From Bacteroides sp. (GTDB taxonomy: Bacteria; Bacteroidota; Bacteroidia; Bacteroidales; Bacteroidaceae), in NCBI GenBank assembly GCA_021201335.1, contig JAJQFD010000015.1, positions 1 to 57,302 of the forward strand: a stretch of 57,302 nucleotides of DNA, in the 5' to 3' direction. How positions within the stretch are numbered: position 1 is the first letter of the stretch; every line of letters begins with the position of its first letter. The translations under genes and the position numbers were made by a program. Below are positions 36,201 through 44,980 of this stretch, in pieces. Under the pieces are notes generated by a model that saw only the letters and a program-made list of their open reading frames with translations, had not been told where the DNA came from and ran no database searches.

Positions 36201-37772
36201 ATGGAAATACACTATTTAGAAACACTCGACTGGGGTATTCTTGCCCTTTACTTTGTTATCTTGTTTGCCATCGGAATCTGGGCAAGCAGTACCCGCAGAA
36301 AAGGAAGTAGCCTCTTTTTGGCTGGTAACTCGTTGAGTTGGCCTACTATTGGATTCTCCATGTGGGGAACCAATGTAGGACCTTCCATGCTTATTGCATC
36401 GGCTAGTGCTGGATTTACGACTGGTATTGTTTCCGGTAATTTTGCCTGGTATGCATTTGTTTTCATTTTTTTACTGACTTTCGTTTTTGCTCCCCGCTAT
36501 CTAGGTGCTAAAGTAATAACCTTACCGGAATTCATGGGAAAACGTTTCGGGCAATCTACCCGCAATATTCTGGCGTGGTATACCATTGTCACCATCCTTA
36601 TTTCGTGGTTAGCACTTACCTTATTTGCCGGAGGAATTCTCATTAAACAAGTTTTCGACATACCGATGTGGCAATCAGCCGTTATCTTGCTTTTAATCTC
36701 TGCTTTCTTCACTATTCTTGGAGGATTAAAAGCAGTGGCATATACCAACGTGTTCCAAATGCTACTTCTTATTTTTGTTTCTCTTACATTGACCATTGTC
36801 GGATTAAATAAAATAGGTGGTGTTTCCGCTTTATATAATACAGTTCCTCATGAATACTGGAATTTATTTCTCCCCAACGACAATCCGGACTTCCCCTGGC
36901 TGCCCATATTACTGGGTTATCCGGTGATGGGTGTATGGTTTTGGTGTACTGACCAATCGATGGTACAACCCGTATTAGCTGCTAAAAATTTACAACAAGG
37001 ACAATTAGGTGCAAACTTCACTGGATGGCTCAAAATACTGGATGCACCTTTATATATCCTGCCGGGTATCATCTGCCTCGCTTTATATCCTTCCCTACAA
37101 AATCCTGATGAGGCTTACATGACAATGGTAACTAGCCTATTCCCGTCGGGGATGGTAGGTCTGGTGCTGGCAGTATTAACAGCTGCCTTAGTAAGCACGA
37201 TTGGCTCGGCTTTGAATGCATTGAGTACTGTTTTTACAATGGATATCTACGTAAAACGTATAAATCCCACAGCAAGCCAGAGCCGTATTATCAAAATGGG
37301 GAGATTTGTTACTGTAGCCGGAGCTATCATTTCCATATTAATTACGATAGCCATTGATAGTATTAAAGGATTAAATCTATTTAATGTATTTCAATCTGTA
37401 TTAGGTTTCATCGCGCCACCCATGGCAGCAGTCTTCCTACTAGGTGTCTTCTGGAAAAGAACGACGACCCGTGCAGCTAATATGGCGTTAACCATCGGTA
37501 CTGTATTCAGCCTTACAATTGGGATTCTCTACTTATGGGTTCTCCCATCAAAAATATATGATTTCTGGCCTCATTTTATGATGCTTTCTTTCCTGATCTT
37601 TGTAGTGATTGTCATGACAATGGTTATTGTTAGTTATCTGGATAACAGTAAAACTGTCAGTACATTGGATTTCGGTACTATTGCTAAACCAACTAAATTG
37701 GTTATGGCTTTATGGGGTGCATTGATTGTTGTTATGATCGGACTTTATATATTCTTCAATGGACATTCCTGA
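36201..37772 (+). CDS. Sodium:solute symporter (SSS family), second copy
   Basis: This 523-residue protein has about 13-14 membrane helices and SGLT-like features (FLAGNSLSWPTIGFSMWGTNVGPSM, LPEFMGKRFGQSTRNILAWY, WFWCTDQSMVQPVLAAKN). It differs clearly from the first SSS copy and is closer to the sodium/glucose branch. It follows the corrinoid gene by 15 bp and is the last gene of the cluster, ending in a strong hairpin. A methylated glycoside or sugar is a plausible cargo given the neighbours. Confidence 0.9.
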   Translation: MEIHYLETLDWGILALYFVILFAIGIWASSTRRKGSSLFLAGNSLSWPTIGFSMWGTNVGPSMLIASASAGFTTGIVSGNFAWYAFVFIFLLTFVFAPRYLGAKVITLPEFMGKRFGQSTRNILAWYTIVTILISWLALTLFAGGILIKQVFDIPMWQSAVILLLISAFFTILGGLKAVAYTNVFQMLLLIFVSLTLTIVGLNKIGGVSALYNTVPHEYWNLFLPNDNPDFPWLPILLGYPVMGVWFWCTDQSMVQPVLAAKNLQQGQLGANFTGWLKILDAPLYILPGIICLALYPSLQNPDEAYMTMVTSLFPSGMVGLVLAVLTAALVSTIGSALNALSTVFTMDIYVKRINPTASQSRIIKMGRFVTVAGAIISILITIAIDSIKGLNLFNVFQSVLGFIAPPMAAVFLLGVFWKRTTTRAANMALTIGTVFSLTIGILYLWVLPSKIYDFWPHFMMLSFLIFVVIVMTMVIVSYLDNSKTVSTLDFGTIAKPTKLVMALWGALIVVMIGLYIFFNGHS

Positions 37773-37792
37773 AAAACAGGCTTAAGGAAATT

Positions 37793-37829
37793 AAATTATC
37801 AAGATAACAATTTGTTATCTTGATAATTT
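37793..37829 (+). terminator. Terminator of the catabolic cluster
   Basis: An 18-bp perfect inverted repeat (AAATTATCAAGATAACAA and its complement, one base apart) lies 20 bp after the last stop codon and is followed by Ts. It is a very stable hairpin. Confidence 0.8.
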
Positions 37830-38788
37830 TAATCCTCCTAGAATCTTATATTTGGGGGCAAACCTAACAATGCTTTATAAAAGCGTATGAAAGGTGATAA
37901 AAAAGAAACATATGCAGCGGCATAATATTTCTTTTGATAAATTTTTAATTCGTGCCATAAAAGGTTTACTTAGATTATAAGGTTAAACATAGAATTATAA
38001 ATATATTGTAGTGACCTAAAGAAGTTTTGAGTAACTTCAATTCCCGTTTGAATTTCCATCTATTTATTTCAACATTTTTCACTCTTCGTTTGGTTAAACA
38101 TTGTTATTTAATTTAATGCAATCTATATTTTACCGCTTAATTTTAAGGATCTTTTTATTGATTAAGGAATAATTAATAGATTAATTCAACTCCATTAACA
38201 ACTTTTATTTTCCTTCTCAAATTCAATTCATGTTTTAATTACTTTTCTATTTTATAAGATTTTTAATATATATATTTTTAAAATCTCCAGCAATACCACT
38301 CCACAAATTATAAAAATCCTTATTTTATTGATTCTCCCATCTGTTTATCACTAATCAGAATCACTCAATTACAGCTTCCATACAATAGTAACGAAAAATA
38401 GTTATAAACACTCTACTTGAAAGATTGTTCATTAAGCTTGCTATATCCAAATAAACGAACCATGTTATAAAAAATATTGTTAGAATTTTCAGATTAAAAA
38501 TTGTAACTATTTATTATAGTAACAATAAGAAAACCTATTTTATAAAATAATACATTAAAATTACTCTATGCCACTTAAAAAAAGAAACATGGGTAATGCC
38601 AAGCTTTAGATATTTGAGATTTAAGATATGAAATGAATTCTGGAAACCCTATGATGAAAATGTATGGGAAGTGTACACCATTTACTTTCTTAAATCTAAA
38701 TATATGATTGATGGTATCTTATCCTCCAACATATAAGATTCGTCAGTCACTCAATATCAAAAATGTAAAATCAAAAAAGAATTTGAAA
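37830..38788 (+). other. Long AT-rich noncoding region upstream of the fimbrial operon
   Basis: About 960 bp without a convincing gene. The only distinct signal is an imperfect inverted repeat at 38501-38525 (TTGTAACTAT-N5-ATAGTAACAA, one mismatch), 264 bp before the fimbrial start, which could be an operator. I looked for long inverted repeats flanking a promoter, as in invertible promoters, and found only an 8-bp pair (37864-37871 and 38476-38483), too short to count. Confidence 0.45.
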
Positions 38789-39958
38789 ATGAAAACAACA
38801 AAAACAATTCTATTTGGAACTTTAGCTACATTCCTTCTGGCTGGCTGTCAAAAAGATGATCAGGGACCATCAATTGACTCTTTATCAGGGGAAACCACTC
38901 AAGTTCAATTTGAGTTAGATGCTAGTTCATTTATGCACAATCCTATCACTCGTGCATATACTCCTACCTATAATACGAATGGGTTTAGTATTTATGCATT
39001 CAAGCAGAGCGGCACTGATTATCTTTACCAAAAGACAATCAATTTGGATAATATGAGCTATTCGACCGAGACTAATAAACTTACAGGTACGGATATTATA
39101 CCTATTGGTTTTTACAAATTCCTTGCGGTTTATGGTCTTAACAATCAAACAAGTTACCTTACAGCTCCCAATTGGGGTAGTACTCCTCGACTTGCGAATG
39201 AATTGAATACGACTTATAATGGTACAGGAGCCTTGTCTGAAATATTTATGCAGACAGACATGACTGAGGGTTCATTACTTTCATATCCGATGGGAATTAC
39301 AGAAGAATCTAATCCAACAGTAACAGCTACTTTAAAAAGGGCCGTATCCAGAGTAGATATTTTATTTATCAAAGCATCCAAAGATGCTGAAGGTGTTTAC
39401 ACTGAGCAACCCTATAAAACTGGTGCTAACGCATTGGGTGGAAAAACGATTTCAAACCTAGAATTTGAGATGACCAACCTGAACAATACAATGAGCTTGT
39501 TTGGTGTGGTTCCTACTGGCTCAACATTTAATGGAACAATAGCCGTAAAATCACCAGCAAATTCAACTGTAATCGGAAATGCCGAAGCAACTTCTGTAGG
39601 AACTAGTACTTACAATTCTTATAATGATATTCAACCAACTGATATCATTAAAGGTGGGGCTCATATCACAGGTAATTATTTTATTCCTAATATGGATAAT
39701 GCTAAAAATTCGGCTTTTAAATTACATATCACATCTACAGATGGAGTATCAAGAACCATCAATGTAAGCACTGACGCCGACAAGTATCTGCCATTGGAAA
39801 GAAATAAAGTTACTATTGTTAAAGTTTACATCCTTGACGATCCAGATGATGATGATGATGATGACGATCCAGATGTATTCAATACCAAAGTTACTTTCGA
39901 TGTTCAAATCGATACAGATTGGCTAAATAGTAATGAAGTAATCGGAGAAATTGAGTAA
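38789..39958 (+). CDS. Fimbrillin-family (Mfa1/FimA-like) lipoprotein subunit with a poly-Asp tract
   Basis: I place the start at the ATG at 38789 rather than further upstream, because it gives a lipoprotein signal (LAGC, Cys20). The mature protein of about 370 residues has the fimbrillin two-domain beta layout: FSIYAF early, LKRAVSRVDILFI mid, and PLERNKVTIVKVYIL near the end. Thr-Arg-Ala at 54-56 resembles the Arg cleavage site that trims fimbrillin precursors. Eight aspartates in a row are encoded by a GAT/GAC run at 39844-39867, a tract that could vary in length. It is the first gene of the operon and so the likely shaft subunit. Confidence 0.82.
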   Translation: MKTTKTILFGTLATFLLAGCQKDDQGPSIDSLSGETTQVQFELDASSFMHNPITRAYTPTYNTNGFSIYAFKQSGTDYLYQKTINLDNMSYSTETNKLTGTDIIPIGFYKFLAVYGLNNQTSYLTAPNWGSTPRLANELNTTYNGTGALSEIFMQTDMTEGSLLSYPMGITEESNPTVTATLKRAVSRVDILFIKASKDAEGVYTEQPYKTGANALGGKTISNLEFEMTNLNNTMSLFGVVPTGSTFNGTIAVKSPANSTVIGNAEATSVGTSTYNSYNDIQPTDIIKGGAHITGNYFIPNMDNAKNSAFKLHITSTDGVSRTINVSTDADKYLPLERNKVTIVKVYILDDPDDDDDDDDPDVFNTKVTFDVQIDTDWLNSNEVIGEIE

Positions 39959-40032
39959 ATCAGATTTCACCAAATAAAAATGTAATTATAGTTATATATT
40001 ATTCAATACCGAATTTTTAAAACCGAAATGAC

Positions 40033-40983
40033 ATGAGGAAATTCAATTATATATTATGGATGGTAATCATACTAATAAGTATAGCGTGTAGTAATGACGA
40101 AGATGAAAATCTCTCATCTGACATATCTCTTCAAAGAAATGATGTAACGTTCTTAAGTGAGGAGACTGATGGAATGTCGGTTTTAATATTCGATAAGAAA
40201 AACAAAGATAACTATAAATATCTAAAGAGTATTTCTTCCGGCTGGTCTGCGGATGGTAAACTTACAACCATTTTAGAATTAGGATATTACAAATTTCTGA
40301 TTTTTAAATCAGCCGGAATGAATACATCTTTGTCTCCTCAACCGCTAGACAAAGAAGCATCGTTCGATGACCTGAGATTTATGACAAAAGCAGACACATA
40401 TGGAGACGGGTATGTACTGCCTGTCGACGAAATATTTCTGCCTGACCCAGTAGTAGCCGAACAAGAATACCATATTGAAACAGCAACCACTGTATATAGC
40501 AAGCTTACAAGAGCCGTAAGTCAAGTGACATTGAACCTTAACAGGGGATATTCCAATAGTTCGGGATTTTCAGAACAACCCTTCGAAAGCGGTAGAAGCA
40601 TTATGAACCAAATTGCAGGGATTGAATTGGATATTACCGGTGTCGGAGAATCAATCAATATATATGAGAGCACTGGATCAAAAAAAACACATTATTCTTC
40701 CACAACAGCCACTTCAATATCTGATAAAGGATTTGCCTCGTTTGCTGGTCCGTTTGTTTTTCCTTCCATCGCGGGAGAAGAAGCAGAGGTTAAAATAACC
40801 ATTAACCCGACTGTGGATAGTGCGTTTCCTATTATGGAAAAAACAATAAAGGGGAAATTAGAAAAAAATAAAAAATTAGAAATAACCCTTTGGATGACCT
40901 CAACTTATAACTTCATTGATATATCTGTAAACCTGACTGATATAACCACAGAAACAGATGGTGATAGCGGTATCTGGGAATAA
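40033..40983 (+). CDS. Fimbrillin-like lipoprotein, probable minor fimbrial subunit
   Basis: This 316-residue lipoprotein (SIAC, Cys19) shares the fimbrial-subunit pattern of its neighbours: MSVLIFDKKNKDNYKYLKSI, LGYYKFLIFKSAG, and SKLTRAVSQVTLNLNRGY, matching the LKRAVSR motif of the first subunit. The C-terminus (KNKKLEITLWM) could provide or accept a donor strand. It lies 74 bp after the first subunit. It is probably a tip or accessory pilin; the exact position in the fimbria is inferred from order alone. Confidence 0.72.
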   Translation: MRKFNYILWMVIILISIACSNDEDENLSSDISLQRNDVTFLSEETDGMSVLIFDKKNKDNYKYLKSISSGWSADGKLTTILELGYYKFLIFKSAGMNTSLSPQPLDKEASFDDLRFMTKADTYGDGYVLPVDEIFLPDPVVAEQEYHIETATTVYSKLTRAVSQVTLNLNRGYSNSSGFSEQPFESGRSIMNQIAGIELDITGVGESINIYESTGSKKTHYSSTTATSISDKGFASFAGPFVFPSIAGEEAEVKITINPTVDSAFPIMEKTIKGKLEKNKKLEITLWMTSTYNFIDISVNLTDITTETDGDSGIWE

Positions 40984-41016
40984 ATAATAAAGCAACCAAA
41001 TTAGCAACAATTTAAG

Positions 41017-42144
41017 ATGAAAAGAATAAATACAGCATATCTTGTTTATTTGTTAAGCATGTTCTTCTGTGTAATAACGTCATGTTCTGACAATAACGAT
41101 AAAAATGATATTATAGAAGATGGTTTACCCATCACTGCTACGATAGACACACGGGTAATACCCACTGATTTAACGTGTAAAATGTATGTTTTCTGGAAAT
41201 CAACTAACCTCGGTGATACAGAATATGAGTGTAAAGAAACAATAGTATTGGATAATCAGTCGCCTTATCGGATGAAATTCCATAACAATGAACTAATAAA
41301 TAAAAACTTCCGTTTTTTCTTCATGGCAGTTCCAAAAACTGACTCTAAACTGAACATCTACAATAGTGATGATCAATCTTTTGCGGAAGGAGATCTTTGG
41401 AGTGAATTGATAATTCGCGCTGAAGAAAAAGAATTGATTCAGGATTATTACCATGGTTTTGTAGATAAAACTAGTGAAGAAATTATGAATACCAACACTA
41501 TTCAATGTGAATTAGAACGTATTTTGGGTCAAATCGTTCTGGATGTTTACCGGATTAACGGGAATGACATCAACGCTCCTATGCCAATACAATCTGAATA
41601 TGTAAGCTCCGTACTCGATAGAGTATATCAGATTGATATACAATATTCAGGGCTAACCAAAGAAATCGGATTTGATGAAGATGGTAATATTATCGAAAAA
41701 TCAAGTTGGGACAGTTCACTGAATCATACTATAACTCCTACTATGACTGTAGTGACAGGAGATACTATCCATGTTCAATTACCCCAAAGTGAAATTGGTC
41801 TGGAAGTTTCCGGAAAAAAAGTAAACGGAAGTGCTCGCATTAAAGGAACTTGCAGCCTTACTTCTTCACCGAAAGTGAAAGTCAAATATGAATTTAAGTA
41901 TTATGATACTACCCCTATTTGCGGTAACAATGATGGAGGTAATCACACATTGGATTGTTACAAACAAAAATCGTTGGTCCTCAATATACCTCAGGAATCT
42001 GAAACAGAAAATTTACTGAGTATCATTCCTAATAATTATACAGTAAATAAAGCAGGAATCCGCTTGGACAGAATTATTGACCTGGGTGTATATACATCAT
42101 TAGAGTTAGTAACTGCATGGGGAAATGAAGAAAGTAACAACTAA
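41017..42144 (+). CDS. FimB/Mfa2-like fimbrial lipoprotein
   Basis: This 375-residue lipoprotein (ITSC, Cys23) contains FFMAVPK and CELERILGQIVLDVYRING, the conserved middle segment of Mfa2/FimB-type subunits (R-hydrophobic-GQI). The N-terminal part describes a typical first beta domain (TCKMYVFWKS). It lies 33 bp after the previous gene. It is likely a minor fimbrial subunit at the tip or base. Confidence 0.7.
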   Translation: MKRINTAYLVYLLSMFFCVITSCSDNNDKNDIIEDGLPITATIDTRVIPTDLTCKMYVFWKSTNLGDTEYECKETIVLDNQSPYRMKFHNNELINKNFRFFFMAVPKTDSKLNIYNSDDQSFAEGDLWSELIIRAEEKELIQDYYHGFVDKTSEEIMNTNTIQCELERILGQIVLDVYRINGNDINAPMPIQSEYVSSVLDRVYQIDIQYSGLTKEIGFDEDGNIIEKSSWDSSLNHTITPTMTVVTGDTIHVQLPQSEIGLEVSGKKVNGSARIKGTCSLTSSPKVKVKYEFKYYDTTPICGNNDGGNHTLDCYKQKSLVLNIPQESETENLLSIIPNNYTVNKAGIRLDRIIDLGVYTSLELVTAWGNEESNN

Positions 42145-42162
42145 TTTCAAAATATAAAGTAT

Positions 42163-43434
42163 ATGATATCCAGAATACGAAACTTATGTTTAATTCTCAC
42201 ACTGATTTTTGCATCATGTGAACAGAGTGACGAATATATAGATAGTACTTCAACAAGAAGCGATGCAGTAGAAATGGACTTTTCTTTTTCAATCCAGTCA
42301 TTAATTATAAATGATGTGGAACATGTACCAATGAGTCACACAAGAGCCGATAATGATGATGAAGTTGCAATATCTAATTGGTATAGAGTGCTGATTTTAA
42401 AAAAAATAGATTCTAAATGGATTTTAGATCAAATACTTGACAATAAATTAGAACCTGAGAAAGATAATACTGGGTTATATCCAGCTTCCTTTGCAACATC
42501 ACTGATGAATTTCACGGCTATATTAAGGCCCGGTGAATATCAAATGACGATTTTTACGGGTGCTAAATCGATGAATTGGAATAATACGCAGTTAGTAGCT
42601 GGTAATATATTACAAGATTTAAATATAGAAGGGTCTCAACCTGCTTACGCTTGTACATATAGAATTATCGATGGATCATATTTGAATGCAGGATCACGAG
42701 GTCTTGAGGAAGAAATTTTTTCCGGAACAAAAAGGTTCATCGTTGAAAAAACTGAAGATTTGCATAGTAAATGGAAGATTGTAGTTTTTGATAGTGAATC
42801 GGAGGAATTGGAGGAATCGGAGGTAGAAAATTTGCATATTCCTCTTGAAAGAAGAGTTAGTAAATTAAGAATTCTCCTAAGGAACGAATTGGATCCAGGG
42901 GTTACCCAAACCTTTTTTCCAGATTATGAAAGTGGTAATGGTATTTCTGCAGATATCAGAATAGATGGAGATCAACAGTTTTGTTATGGATTAGACATTT
43001 TTGGGAATCCATGTTATGACGCTAATATCACTATAAAAAATCTCAAATATGGAGTTTTTACATGGAAAGGATATCAAGTTGGTTCTGACAATAAAGAGTA
43101 TCTGGTTCCCATGAGAACAGGAAGCCGACAGCTCTCAGCATTCTATTTTATGGAACCAGGGGTTGATCTCTCCGTCATCATATCAGATGTTTCTGTAACA
43201 GTTGAACCAACTATGCCTAAATTTGTTTACAGACAAGATGTTCCACCTATTGTGTTGAAAAATAATTATATCACCGGAATCGGCTTTAAACCGGAAGGAA
43301 CAACCTCATACGAACAAGATGAATATGGGAATAATATTACGTGCCTTGGCTTAAAATTAATCACAACAGATGGTATAAATCCGGAAGATTTAAGTGGCAT
43401 TTTTCCTTATAACCATGAATATAGACCTAACTAA
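42163..43434 (+). CDS. Fimbrial accessory lipoprotein (FimB/Mfa2-like)
   Basis: This 423-residue lipoprotein (FASC, Cys19) has two Thr-Arg-Ser/Ala sites early (STRSD, HTRADND), possible protease-processing sites as in fimbrillins. YRVLILKK, FTAILRPGEYQMTIFTG and HIPLERRVSKLRILLRN match the domain-1 and mid-region pattern of the other subunits in the operon. It is acidic in places (SESEELEESEVEN). It lies 18 bp downstream of the preceding gene. Function is assigned by fold pattern and context, not by a close family match. Confidence 0.65.
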   Translation: MISRIRNLCLILTLIFASCEQSDEYIDSTSTRSDAVEMDFSFSIQSLIINDVEHVPMSHTRADNDDEVAISNWYRVLILKKIDSKWILDQILDNKLEPEKDNTGLYPASFATSLMNFTAILRPGEYQMTIFTGAKSMNWNNTQLVAGNILQDLNIEGSQPAYACTYRIIDGSYLNAGSRGLEEEIFSGTKRFIVEKTEDLHSKWKIVVFDSESEELEESEVENLHIPLERRVSKLRILLRNELDPGVTQTFFPDYESGNGISADIRIDGDQQFCYGLDIFGNPCYDANITIKNLKYGVFTWKGYQVGSDNKEYLVPMRTGSRQLSAFYFMEPGVDLSVIISDVSVTVEPTMPKFVYRQDVPPIVLKNNYITGIGFKPEGTTSYEQDEYGNNITCLGLKLITTDGINPEDLSGIFPYNHEYRPN

Positions 43435-43468
43435 TAATTAAGTTTCATTTATTTATAAATAAAGGAGT

Positions 43469-44368
43469 ATGACGAGAACAAGCAAACTAATAGGATTTCT
43501 TCTATTATTTATTATTACATCATATAGTTGTGTAAAAGATGGCGAAGAATTATGTCCTGAAGGCAATGTTCGCCTTAGAATCTATGCAGAAAAGTTTCAA
43601 AACAAGTCGGATGATCCATTGAGTGATAGAGAATCAATTTTCTATGACCGAGTGAGTCATATCAGATATTACTTATATAAGGACGGAGTATTAGACAGAA
43701 GCGTAATTGTAAACGTTTTCGATGATGTTACATCTGATAGCTATTTACTTAACCTTCCTGATCTGGAATATGGTAATTATCAAATTGCCTTAGTTACCAA
43801 TAGCACCAGAACGGCTTTAACAGGAGATGGAACTAGCATCGATAATTTGTTACTTACTTATCCCGGCTCCGATTTAACTGAAGATTATTTCAGTCAAGTG
43901 TTTAGCTTTGAAGTGAATTCACCTGATACCAAAGAATACAATGTAGGATTATCCCGTGTACAAGGTGTGATTCGCTATACATTCAATAATTTGCCAGAAG
44001 ATGCTTCTTATGTAGAAGTCATTATGAAGAATGTAAGCAATGAAAAATGGATCACTGGAGAATACATGAATGCTTGCCAGGCCAATCGCAGGTATGCCAT
44101 GATTCCCGTAACAAGAGCTGAAACCGAAGATCTGGTTATGGGAACTTTCCCTACCTTGACAACCCAGCGTTCTGCATTGGATGTTAATTTATACAAAATG
44201 GATGGAGATGTAGCATTTATGACCCAAATGATAAGTGATACTTTAACTGTCAGCAGAAACCAATTGCTGGATATTGTTCTCACCTACGAGGATGGTAAAT
44301 TTAATTATGAAATTCTCATGGATACTACATGGGATGGTTCTTCTTCGGGTGGTGAGGTAGATATTTAA
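43469..44368 (+). CDS. FimB/Mfa2-family fimbrial anchor subunit
   Basis: This 299-residue lipoprotein (lipobox SYSC, Cys21) resembles Mfa2/FimB, the outer-membrane anchor that limits fimbrial length: GNVRLRIYAEKF at the mature N-terminus, IRYYLYKDGVL, LPDLEYGNYQIALVTN, VGLSRVQGVIRYTF and LLDIVLTYEDGKFNYEI. The C-terminus is Ser/Gly-rich. Its place just before the outer-membrane barrel gene suits an anchor. The DUF3575 gene begins 31 bp later. Confidence 0.78.
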   Translation: MTRTSKLIGFLLLFIITSYSCVKDGEELCPEGNVRLRIYAEKFQNKSDDPLSDRESIFYDRVSHIRYYLYKDGVLDRSVIVNVFDDVTSDSYLLNLPDLEYGNYQIALVTNSTRTALTGDGTSIDNLLLTYPGSDLTEDYFSQVFSFEVNSPDTKEYNVGLSRVQGVIRYTFNNLPEDASYVEVIMKNVSNEKWITGEYMNACQANRRYAMIPVTRAETEDLVMGTFPTLTTQRSALDVNLYKMDGDVAFMTQMISDTLTVSRNQLLDIVLTYEDGKFNYEILMDTTWDGSSSGGEVDI

Positions 44369-44399
44369 TAATATATACGGCAATATAAAATATAGAATA

Positions 44400-44969
44400 A
44401 TGAAAAAAGGAATATTTATACTATTGATTTCATTACTATGGTCAATGACATCATATTCTCAGAATTTTGCCATAAAGAATAATCTGCTTTATGATGCAAC
44501 CCTCACTCCCAACTTGGGATTTGAATTTGGTTTGTCGAAGAAATCGACATTAGATATTAATGCAGGATATAATCCTTTTACTTTTAGTAAAGGCAAGAGC
44601 CTTAAACATTGGGCTGTACAACCGGAATATCGTTACTGGACGTGTGAGAAATTTAACGGCTCATTCTGGGGATTTCACTTACATGGCGGCGAATTTAGTT
44701 TCGCCGGTATTAAATTGCCTTTTGGTATGTTCCCTTCCCTACGGGATTATCGTTATGAAGGTTTCTTCTTGGGAGGAGGTATCAGTTTTGGACACCAATG
44801 GATACTAAGTAAACGATGGAATCTTGAAGCATCCATTGGTGCAGGTTATGCTCATATTAAATATGATAAATATCCTTGCCGGGATTGCGGACCTAAAATA
44901 AAATCGGGTCATTACAATTACTTTGGACCAACCAAGGCTGTTGTTTCATTCATTTATATCATTAACTAA
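44400..44969 (+). CDS. DUF3575 outer membrane beta-barrel protein, fimbrial accessory
   Basis: This 189-residue protein has a Sec signal (ends SYSQ) and an OmpA-like eight-strand barrel: NLLYDATLTPNLGFEFGL, VQPEYRYW, GGGISFGHQW and a final strand ending in a valine/isoleucine-rich segment. DUF3575 proteins accompany DUF3868 proteins in Bacteroidales Mfa-type fimbrial operons, where they probably help display or anchor fimbriae. The next gene begins 11 bp downstream. Confidence 0.88.
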   Translation: MKKGIFILLISLLWSMTSYSQNFAIKNNLLYDATLTPNLGFEFGLSKKSTLDINAGYNPFTFSKGKSLKHWAVQPEYRYWTCEKFNGSFWGFHLHGGEFSFAGIKLPFGMFPSLRDYRYEGFFLGGGISFGHQWILSKRWNLEASIGAGYAHIKYDKYPCRDCGPKIKSGHYNYFGPTKAVVSFIYIIN

Positions 44970-44980
44970 CAGATAGCAAC

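Noticed and set aside
37830..38788. Invertible promoter upstream of the fimbrial operon
   Set aside because: Such switches need long inverted repeats around the promoter; only an 8-bp pair about 600 bp apart was found, and no recombinase gene is near.
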